From positions 145,597 to 209,596 of the forward strand of contig CAVRLX010000022.1 in the NCBI GenBank assembly GCA_963721725.1: a DNA stretch of 64,000 nucleotides. The letters run 5' to 3'. The DNA is from RI-153 sp963721725. Lineage in GTDB: Bacteria; Chloroflexota; Anaerolineae; Caldilineales; Caldilineaceae. The position numbers and the translations under genes were made by a program. The notes under the pieces were generated by a model. The model worked only from the letters and a program-made list of their open reading frames with translations, searched no databases and had not been told where the DNA came from. Below are positions 20,101 to 25,666 of this stretch, piece after piece; position 1 is the first letter of the stretch; each line of letters starts with the position of its first letter.

Positions 20101-21424
20101 TCAATGGATCACCGGGAGCGGGCGTCGGCCATGCCAGCGTTGATGGCTCACCTTGCTCCAAATAGGTTTGCTCGAGCGGTCGAGCCGCTTGGGGCTGGCG
20201 TTGGATATAGCGTAACAGCGATTGGGGACGGCTCGCCAACATCTGCCCGGATGTGCTTTGGCGCAGGTGGGTCAGGCTGCGTTGGGCAATAGAGGGCGGC
20301 GCTGGCGGGCCAGAAGTGCGGCCCCAAAGGCGCGAAGCAGGTTGGCGGCTCTCTATTCTATGGGGGCGACGGTGTGTGGCGCGTCGACGTTTTACGAGGC
20401 GTTGAATGGTTGCCGCGTTTTCATCGGCAACCGGTTGAGCGAGCGAAAATTGGGCTGTGTCTGCGGCCGGATAGGTCGGAATCGAAGCGGCTAATTCATC
20501 AAACAGGGGCGCGTCGGCGAAAAAGGCCAGATTTGAAACAGGATCTTCGTTATCCCCTGCAAAATGGGGTTCGCCGTCGCTGCTGTCGCCATCGTCCTCC
20601 TCGCTTGGCATGGAGAGGTATTCCACCTTGCGCGCATAGCGTCGGCGCTGGACGCGCGGCGACAGGGCGGCGGGATCAGATGGGGGCGGCTCCGGTGGTT
20701 GTGCGGCAGCGGCCGGCAGGTTGGGACGTTCCGCTGGCGTCGGCCATTGGGGTGGCATGGCTGGGCGTTGCGGCGCAGGAGCGGGTGGTATTCCGGGTAG
20801 CGGCGGGCTGGCGGCTTTGCGTTGGGCCTGGACGAAATCTGGCTCGGCAGAGGAGGATTGTGACCGAAAGAGGCGGGCTTCCTCAATACGTTTGCGGATG
20901 TCCTCCAGCGAGACGGGGCGCGGTGGCTCGGCCGGTTGCGCAGGTTGTGGCTGGCCTGTGCCGGGCGCGCCAGCCAGTGGCATGTCCAGTGGGTTGTCGC
21001 GTTCGCTTAGTTTGAACAATTCGCCCATGTTGTTGACCCCGATCTGGCTGCTGCGCGCCATTTCCGCCGAGAAGCGGTCAAAGAGATTGGGGTCAATCGT
21101 GCCAACATTGGCTTGAAAAGAGACACTGCGCGTGACAATGCGGTGAAAGCGCTTCAAAATTGCCAGCGTAGAATTAAAGGTGAAAGAATCATGCTGGCGG
21201 TTTCGCAACAGACGACGCAGCAATGTACCTTTGGCTGGCGCGCCGTTGGCTCCCAACGCTTCTTGAATCCACGGTGAGAGCGAACGGGTGATGCGGTCGG
21301 CGGAGTGTGCCGCACGCAGCCGCAGCAGATTGCGCCCGCCGTCGGCCCTGCGCATCGGCTGCACAGCCGAAAGTGGATCGGCGGCATCGTCGAAATCATC
21401 AAAAGGGGGGAGCAGATCAGCCAT
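17138..21424 (-). CDS. 1428-aa modular repetitive protein of the eCIS locus
   Basis: The first about 160 residues look folded (RLLRNRQHDSFTFNSTLAIL). The rest is Pro/Gln/Arg/Ala-rich and built from repeated modules of roughly 190-250 residues. Each has an ISQSWQ-type segment (near 17515, 18410, 19160, 19735), then SPLDLAVQRFAQ, then LWxRxAQR(D/N)F(S/G)xTR (near 17825, 17990, 18795, 19390), then LSRTLA. The QRDF segment is the one that precedes HExxH in DUF4157, but no HExxH occurs here. The gene ends by overlapping the GTG of the DUF4157 gene, so the two are coupled. No classic coiled-coil tape measure is seen in the window, so this protein is either a tape-measure replacement, lumen filler or cargo carrier; this is inference. 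Confidence 0.8.
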   Translation of the reverse strand: MADLLPPFDDFDDAADPLSAVQPMRRADGGRNLLRLRAAHSADRITRSLSPWIQEALGANGAPAKGTLLRRLLRNRQHDSFTFNSTLAILKRFHRIVTRSVSFQANVGTIDPNLFDRFSAEMARSSQIGVNNMGELFKLSERDNPLDMPLAGAPGTGQPQPAQPAEPPRPVSLEDIRKRIEEARLFRSQSSSAEPDFVQAQRKAASPPLPGIPPAPAPQRPAMPPQWPTPAERPNLPAAAAQPPEPPPSDPAALSPRVQRRRYARKVEYLSMPSEEDDGDSSDGEPHFAGDNEDPVSNLAFFADAPLFDELAASIPTYPAADTAQFSLAQPVADENAATIQRLVKRRRATHRRPHRIESRQPASRLWGRTSGPPAPPSIAQRSLTHLRQSTSGQMLASRPQSLLRYIQRQPQAARPLEQTYLEQGEPSTLAWPTPAPGDPLTATRHSLPVALTDFVLPPLRRLMTWRTEDDITPPDASAMQPLSDQLAPVHMARRVQPTPGQRTATIQRQPTPSSRPLPPRAHTLAELQIHPLRPAPTVWQRDIARTPKPPFLAERSLEAISQLWQSTDLPALASSARPDFSPPQTDAPLRPVTDAVWSPLDLAVQRFAQATVSTPLPTQIGTVEMPTPTQTHQAIERRPQERLRATRLASVQPDRNGYTVQAQRQTTPSLWKRIAQRNFSDTRAARLGSEAIKPPRLPKPDAIFAQGEPGGQPSATRLVADPAPVRPTHQHTATLSQRLAERSVVQRTLEPISQSWQTADLWPIVPATQPPFPTQSADPIPAVAAQWTPLDLAVQRFAQAAASMLPAQTATMEMHSPTTAETRRAVDQLTRSRSQLAPFVSPEPNRQTVQRERSPQTQLRAQPAAPALWRRVAQRDFGGTRAATLASGPLRLPATPKAARISTQGEGLAPPRARRPDVGSVPLAHPPHGHTARLSRTLAALSRRSAATDKSQPAALQRQPAQATGETPPSVTIRLAPGGLGQRITALAERAALQRHVEPISQSWQPDTQPLPITRPDFPAETSDPRPSALTATWSPLEYAVQRFAHTTATDRSFAQTVAAEILTPSATQLRQAVERIQPPRPRAAQAQRLVNPPAPRQATDSPRPGLPITATAQADAPDQSRANEAQARVSITRPLWERVAQRDFSGTRAESLSEGPLARSLPAPASPNVKTPRTALLSRTLATLSHADFSRPGVRRNFSGTRRDHLTRQRVAQTDSSSTAHNRTRQPALPSPRFPNVPSQVGIVGSTAQPVQARRFPRNGEGRHSEPRLEPGATVQAAADLWTRRTRQYGMEPVSRSWHATQWLSSEATRDMESSAAEPIFALDEANERFALPTLEQPRPERALPRTRNEDPQEIIQASFTALDLPLRQLAQTAAPAAQSLELGTGRIEQVTPQVKISRLVQPPPARPKQTAATVHAVLRGGQTEK

Positions 21425-21426
21425 AA

Positions 21427-21873
21427 TTAACTCGCTGTCTCCATCTCAAATCCGCTATGGACCAATTCAATGGATTCCATTGCCAGCTCGTCGGACTCGA
21501 CTTTTAGATCGGGGCCAGTCCATTTAATCGGGTAGGCACGGCGCACATGCCAGCGGTACATCACCTGTCCCGATTCGTTTGCCATTTCAATCGTAATATT
21601 TTTGAGATCGGGCTTTACCGTGCCGGCCGCCACATTTTTGAAGAGCCAATCCCACATGGCAAGGCTAATAAGGCCGCGTTTGAGGGTGATGTTGGAAAAT
21701 TTAACCCCCTTGGGCAGATAATGGACGGTGTCGTTGCGCCCTCCTTCGGTGATGGTCTCAAACTCGCGGTCAACGGTCAGCCCGCCGCATTCGACAAATT
21801 CACCGACGCCCATTCCGTCAAGACTGACCAAAAAGCGCCATGTGAGCGGTCGATGGGAAATGATCTGTGCCAT
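21427..21873 (-). CDS. Tail tube protein, paralogue 3
   Basis: 148 aa of the T4 gp19 / conserved phage tail region family: PLTWRFLVSLDGMGVGEFVE, then CGGLTVDREFETITEGG, NITLKRGLISLAMWDWLF and YPIKWTGPDLKVESDELAME. It builds, or caps, the inner tube. ATG 21873 has AGGAAA upstream and lies 9 bp after the preceding gene; an upstream GTG at 21903 would overlap that gene. It is the most divergent of three tube paralogues in the operon, so it may be the tube-baseplate adaptor (Afp5-like). Confidence 0.92.
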   Translation of the reverse strand: MAQIISHRPLTWRFLVSLDGMGVGEFVECGGLTVDREFETITEGGRNDTVHYLPKGVKFSNITLKRGLISLAMWDWLFKNVAAGTVKPDLKNITIEMANESGQVMYRWHVRRAYPIKWTGPDLKVESDELAMESIELVHSGFEMETAS

Positions 21874-21881
21874 ACGCTTTC

Positions 21882-22073
21882 CTAGCTGGTCCAGCCGGAC
21901 CATTGATTCAGACGGCCTCTGCGTTCTTGCTCTATCATCAGATCGCGCCGCAACCGTTCGTAGACTTTTTCAGCGATCAGGCGCAGATCGATGTCATCCA
22001 GATCGTCGAGGTTGAGCGAGCGCAACTCGTCTTCAATATTGTCGTGGGATTGGGCGGTTTCGTCTGTGAGCAT
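21882..22073 (-). CDS. 63-aa protein with C-terminal KVY/ER motif
   Basis: Small acidic-then-basic protein: an N-terminal DELRSLNLDDLDDIDL stretch, then helix LIAEKVYERLRRDLMIEQER. The second half matches the C-terminus of the DUF4157 giant (LADKVYPLIKRMLSLERDR) in the order K-V-Y, R, L, E-(Q/R)-(E/D)-R. The gene sits between two tube genes, 8 bp before tube 3, so it is conserved operon content rather than a chance ORF. I infer that the helix is a docking or assembly tag. No named family is asserted. Confidence 0.8.
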   Translation of the reverse strand: MLTDETAQSHDNIEDELRSLNLDDLDDIDLRLIAEKVYERLRRDLMIEQERRGRLNQWSGWTS

Positions 22074-22085
22074 GGTATCCCTGGC

Positions 22086-22559
22086 TTACCCGGCGCGGTG
22101 GGTGATGCTTTCGTAGACCAGGGTGACATCTTCAAATGCAAAGTCACTGCCGCCGCTGTCAAAACTCGGCCCCGTCACTTTGGAAGGCCAGGCCCGGATC
22201 AGATCCCAGCGCATGGCGACTTTGCTGTGATCGCGCTGATAGAGAAGTACCGAGCAATTTTTGCGCGCCTCGGAGTAATTGCCATTTTCCACTTCCAAAT
22301 ACCATTTCCAAAAAAGAAGGTCAGTCACCAGTCCGCGTTTGAGGGTGAGTGGCTCCCATTTGCTGCGCCCTGGAAAGTACTGTGTCTTCAACTGGAAGTT
22401 ATTGTCCACATATTTGTGTTCAATCGTGGCGCGCTCCAAGCCCAGGCCGTTGATCTCGGTGATCCAGGCCACGATATCGCTTTTTATCTGCAAGGCGAAC
22501 TGGTAGGTTAGCAGCGGATCGGCAGTATTGGTGGGCAATGACAGGGGGGCATTTGTCAC
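22086..22559 (-). CDS. Tail tube protein, paralogue 2
   Basis: 157 aa, gp19-like: DPLLTYQFALQIKSDIVAWI, then EINGLGLERATIEHKYVDNN, LTLKRGLVTDLLFWKWYLEV and AWPSKVTGPSFDSGGSDFAF. It is clearly related to tube 1 at 25120 (same W-P-S-K-V-(T/S)-G-P motif and spacing). eCIS particles usually encode two or three such proteins, one abundant and others at the tube ends. It lies 26 bp after the DUF6760-like frame. Confidence 0.93.
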   Translation of the reverse strand: MTNAPLSLPTNTADPLLTYQFALQIKSDIVAWITEINGLGLERATIEHKYVDNNFQLKTQYFPGRSKWEPLTLKRGLVTDLLFWKWYLEVENGNYSEARKNCSVLLYQRDHSKVAMRWDLIRAWPSKVTGPSFDSGGSDFAFEDVTLVYESITHRAG

Positions 22560-22585
22560 GGCGGGCTTCCTTTCTCCAACAGAAA

Positions 22586-22753
22586 TTAGCTACGCAACGA
22601 ATCATTCAGCCTGCGGTTGATGTTGGCGATCTGGTGGATCCAGACCTGCCGTTCCTTATGTTCCATGGTCATGATCTGCTCGTGCGGCCAATGGAAGTGA
22701 TAGGCAATATAGGCTACCTCCTCACGCAGGCGGTCGAGGGGGTAGCCGTCTAC
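22586..22753 (-). CDS. DUF6760-like small protein, start not resolvable (frame entered at a G7 tract)
   Basis: Minus-strand frame of about 55 codons ending TAA at 22586: YPLDRLREEVAYIAYHFHWP, HEQIMTMEHKERQVWIHQIA, NINRRLNDSLRS. I recognise the eCIS-associated DUF6760 pattern (EEVAYIAYHFHWP, ER..W...IA.IN.R). The frame opens just after a TGA inside the previous gene and has no ATG, GTG or TTG before the conserved part. Adding one G to the run GGGGGGG that ends the upstream gene would fuse the two frames (DLGGVDGYPLDRL). So it is either a fusion by slippage, a gene with a missed or unusual start, or a sequencing error. Confidence 0.7.
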   Translation of the reverse strand, partial: VDGYPLDRLREEVAYIAYHFHWPHEQIMTMEHKERQVWIHQIANINRRLNDSLRS

Positions 22754-23115
22754 CCCCCCAGGTCGGCCAGATCAATGGCGAACTGCGCGCCACAGTCGGG
22801 GCAGGTAACCTGAATGGTGGTGCGGCCTTCTTCGTTGATGGTGCGATAGAGGGCCTGTAAATAGGCCAGATCGGCGGCGAAAAGATTTTCCACAATCTGC
22901 GGCGTAAGCGATTCCAGCGTGCCCAGGCGTGTAATGACACGCGCCAGCAAGGTGATGACCAAATAAGCTTGATTGGAGCGCACACGCATATCGCGCAGCG
23001 GGGCGATTTCATCCATCGCTGTCGCTAGGCGCATGGAACCTTTCTTGTGGACGTTGCCATCGGCGTCAATGTAGCCCATGGGCAGTGTAAATTCAAATTC
23101 AGTCTGAAAACTCAT
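22750..23115 (-). CDS. Phage tail assembly-type protein with Cys pair
   Basis: 121 aa: TEFEFTLPMGYIDADGNVHK, MRLATAMDEIAPLRDMRV, AYLVITLLARVITRLGTL, then VTCPDCGAQFAIDLADLGG. This protein type recurs in eCIS and phage-like operons next to tube genes; it may correspond to the tail assembly chaperone position. The CPDCG pair resembles half a zinc ribbon. It is the first gene after the predicted internal promoter at 23319-23347 and ends in a G7 tract adjoining the DUF6760-like frame. Confidence 0.85.
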   Translation of the reverse strand: MSFQTEFEFTLPMGYIDADGNVHKKGSMRLATAMDEIAPLRDMRVRSNQAYLVITLLARVITRLGTLESLTPQIVENLFAADLAYLQALYRTINEEGRTTIQVTCPDCGAQFAIDLADLGG

Positions 23116-23221
23116 CGACGAACTCCCGATAGATCTATGGTGGTCCGTGCCGCCGTTTTGTCAAGGCGATCAAGTGGGTGGCAACGGCAAAAGAACAGCT
23201 GTGTGGGCAACGGAAATATCT

Positions 23222-23298
23222 GTATACGGGTGCGACGCACTCGCCAGGCGTAGATTGGGTGCGAAAAACTGTGTGGCGAATACGTCGCACCCTAGACT
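23222..23298. repeat. Family A palindromic element, copy 3 (divergent)
   Basis: Arms GGGTGCGACGCACTCGCCA and TGGCGAATACGTCGCACCC, flanked by GTATAC and GTCTAG-type sequence, with a loop unlike copies 1, 2 and 4. The core GGTGCGAC is kept. It is intergenic. Confidence 0.75.
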
Positions 23299-23318
23299 TT
23301 ATAGATACAAGTAGCTTA

Positions 23319-23347
23319 AGTATATCTATAAATAGAACGGCTGCCAA
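23319..23347 (-). promoter_or_regulatory. Predicted internal sigma70-type promoter
   Basis: On the minus strand TTGGCA (23347-23342) is followed after exactly 17 bases by TATACT (23324-23319), in an AT-rich 75-bp patch between two palindromes. It would start transcription near 23312 toward the tail assembly and tube 2/3 genes, restoring expression after the terminator at 25073. Confidence 0.6.
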
Positions 23348-23357
23348 AAGGTAAAAT

Positions 23358-23460
23358 CGATCGTAACTATTCAGGTGCGACGCACGGGTCAGGAGGGGCT
23401 TCAGGGTTGTAGCCTAATTCAGACCCGTGCGTCGCACCTGAAGCTGTATAGTTACAATCG
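23358..23460. repeat. Family A palindromic element, copy 4
   Basis: Arms CAGGTGCGACGCACGGGTC and GACCCGTGCGTCGCACCTG are exact complements, flanked by GTAACTAT and ATAGTTAC. The loop is the reverse complement of the copy 1/2 loop type (AGGGTTGTAGCCTAATTC), so the element lies in the opposite orientation. It adjoins the 3' end of the methyltransferase gene. Confidence 0.88.
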
Positions 23461-23461
23461 G

Positions 23462-25063
23462 TCAACCCAATTCTGGGGAGATCTGCCCGCGAATGGTGGC
23501 GCGTAGTGCCCCCAAGCGCTGGCGTGTGTGACGTTGGATCAGCGCTGGCAGATCGGGTAAAAAGTGCTCGGCGGCGTCGAGCAGCGGCAGCGCCGCGTGT
23601 GGATTGTCGGCTTTGGCCGTGCAAAACGCCATGTTGTACAGCAACTCCAGCGTATCCCCGTAGAGCGTGCGCGCCTGCGTATAGTAGATCAGCGCCTTTG
23701 CATACAGCCCCATTTGGTACAAGAGATCGCCAAGCGCGTGGGGCAGATTCTCGTCATCGCCCACGTGGTAATAGGCTGCCCAGGCCCGGTCGATCTCGCA
23801 ATGGAGGGCGGCCTTTTGGGTGGCCGAGGCTGTGGTCACCAGCCGGCGCAGCCCAGGCAGACACCGCTGCAAAAGGTGGGGATCGCCACGCCCAAAACGT
23901 AACAGGGCCACAATTTCATCCAGCGTCAGCGCGTCGTGATAGCTTTCGAGTGCCTGGCTCAATTGGAAGAAATCGTCGGGTCCGAACTCGTCTACACGGG
24001 CAAAGGCGCGCTGGGTTTGCCAACGGCCGGCGGGCAGATCGCCCATGACAAAGGCGGCCACACACAGGCTTGTGTGCGGCTGGCGCGGTTGCCAGATCTC
24101 GCCGCCTTGCTGCGCGGTATAGGTTGCCAGCGCATGGAAATTCATGGGCAGCGAGAATGCCCCGTTATGTGGTTTGACAGTAATTTCGGGCAGAGACAGA
24201 TCCTCGCGAATGAAGCCCCGATCTGCCGAGATCACCATCAAATTGCCCCCGAAAAGGCGCTCCATCCGTTGAACACAACGCAGCGCGTCGATGGGAAAGT
24301 TGACGATGGGGCTGGCGCGCCAGCCCGCATACACCGCCAACACGGCGTCCAGATCGGCGTCCCCATAATAGCCGTCGGCCACTGCCCCTGGGGTGTATTC
24401 AAGTTGGATGCGTTCTAGCAATTCAGGATCGGCCAGGTCAGGTTCGGGCTGCGACGAAACCAGCGTGGTCAGCAGTTCATAGAGGCGGCCGTTCTCCACA
24501 CCAAAGAGATCCTGGCGTAGCGAGTCGAAAAAATAGTTGGCAAACACCGTCCCCGGGGCTTGAAAATCGTCGGCGTTCCAGATCTCCCTGCGTTCGAGCA
24601 GTCGCAATTCGCGATCATGCAGCGGATCAAAGAGGGCAAAATCTAACCATCCATGCGCCACAAAGGGAGCCAATGCCGGGTGCTGTTGCCAACCCGCCAC
24701 GGTGCTGGGCGAAAAATCGCTCATAACGTAGACAAACGGGATGGGCTGGCGTAGATCGCGCGCCATGTGTTCCAGTAGCCGGCGCAGAAAAAGAAAGGCA
24801 AAACGACCGGACCCCGCGCCCAGTTCAAGAATGGGATAGGGCCGCTGCGGAGCAAGATTCGCGGCTTGGCAATCCTGCCAATACCCAAGCACAATCTGGG
24901 CATAGGCGTCGGCAATCGTGGGGTTGCAGGTGATGTAGTGGGGGATGGTGTGGTTGCGCCAAGCGTCCATGCCCTGGCGCTTGTAGAAATCGTCCAAGAT
25001 CGGCCAGAGCATGGATTGAGAGAGGCGCTGGCCCGATTCTAAAATGTGGCGGGATCTGTTCAT
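23462..25063 (-). CDS. SAM-dependent methyltransferase with C-terminal TPR-like region
   Basis: 533 aa. Motif I is PILELGAGSGRFAFLFLRR near residue 77, followed by FVYVMSDFS; this resembles the MidA/NDUFAF7-like methyltransferase layout (Methyltransf_28 type), though family assignment is tentative. The final about 110 residues (LGDLLYQMGLYAKALIYYTQ, LELLYNMAFCTAKADNPHAA) look like tetratricopeptide repeats for protein contact. It lies inside the particle operon between tube 1 and the tail assembly protein, directly behind a strong terminator, so it should be made in much smaller amounts than sheath and tube. A protein target in the particle is inferred. Confidence 0.75.
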   Translation of the reverse strand: MNRSRHILESGQRLSQSMLWPILDDFYKRQGMDAWRNHTIPHYITCNPTIADAYAQIVLGYWQDCQAANLAPQRPYPILELGAGSGRFAFLFLRRLLEHMARDLRQPIPFVYVMSDFSPSTVAGWQQHPALAPFVAHGWLDFALFDPLHDRELRLLERREIWNADDFQAPGTVFANYFFDSLRQDLFGVENGRLYELLTTLVSSQPEPDLADPELLERIQLEYTPGAVADGYYGDADLDAVLAVYAGWRASPIVNFPIDALRCVQRMERLFGGNLMVISADRGFIREDLSLPEITVKPHNGAFSLPMNFHALATYTAQQGGEIWQPRQPHTSLCVAAFVMGDLPAGRWQTQRAFARVDEFGPDDFFQLSQALESYHDALTLDEIVALLRFGRGDPHLLQRCLPGLRRLVTTASATQKAALHCEIDRAWAAYYHVGDDENLPHALGDLLYQMGLYAKALIYYTQARTLYGDTLELLYNMAFCTAKADNPHAALPLLDAAEHFLPDLPALIQRHTRQRLGALRATIRGQISPELG

Positions 25064-25072
25064 AGGAGTTCA

Positions 25073-25106
25073 AAAAGCTGCCAGGGTTCAACCCCTGGCA
25101 GCTTTT
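25073..25106 (-). terminator. Intrinsic terminator/attenuator after the sheath-tube block
   Basis: Perfect 14-bp stem (AAAAGCTGCCAGGG with its complement), 6-base loop, followed on the minus strand by TTTTTG. It lies in the 56-bp gap after tube 1. The A-tract on the other side makes it potentially bidirectional. Confidence 0.9.
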
Positions 25107-25119
25107 GGCCGGAAAAGAA

Positions 25120-25599
25120 TTACACTTCGCGGTAGAAACCTTCGTGGACAAACTCGATCTCTTCGACGCCAAAATCGTTGCCATCAGACGAGAGATCCGG
25201 GCCGCTAACTTTGGAAGGCCACGCGTTGGTGAAATGCCAAACGGCGGCTTCCTTAAATTTGCGATCAAACATGCGGATGGTGCAGTTTTGGCGGGCTTTC
25301 GACATATCCCCTTTTTCCACATCGGCGCGCCATTCCCAGATCTTCAGGTCGGTGGTGATGCCGCGCTTCATGGAAACATTGTTGTACTTGAGGATGCCGG
25401 GCACTTTGCGGATAAACGAGTGGCCGTTCTTATCCACATACTGTCTTTCCACTACATCGTGTTCAGAGCCGATGCCGCTGCATTCGGTAAAGTAGCCCAC
25501 GAGCTTATCGCCAATTTCCAACGAAAAGTTAAAAACAACTAACGGATCTTCTTCCCAACCAGCTTGACGATTGGGGGCGAGAGGTGCGGCTGGTGCCAT
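25120..25599 (-). CDS. Major tail tube protein, paralogue 1
   Basis: 159 aa, gp19/Afp1-like: DPLVVFNFSLEIGDKLVGYF, then TECSGIGSEHDVVERQYVDK, NNVSMKRGITTDLKIWEWRA and AWPSKVSGPDLSSDGNDFGV. It polymerises into the inner tube. It is encoded directly after the sheath gene and before a strong terminator, the position expected for the most abundant tube subunit. The ATG is preceded by GAAGGAG-type sequence. Confidence 0.95.
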   Translation of the reverse strand: MAPAAPLAPNRQAGWEEDPLVVFNFSLEIGDKLVGYFTECSGIGSEHDVVERQYVDKNGHSFIRKVPGILKYNNVSMKRGITTDLKIWEWRADVEKGDMSKARQNCTIRMFDRKFKEAAVWHFTNAWPSKVSGPDLSSDGNDFGVEEIEFVHEGFYREV

Positions 25600-25666
25600 T
25601 GTTCGTTTCTCCTTCTAAAGTTGTAAAAATGGATAGCCTGAAAATTCAATGAGTCGTGGGTGAACC

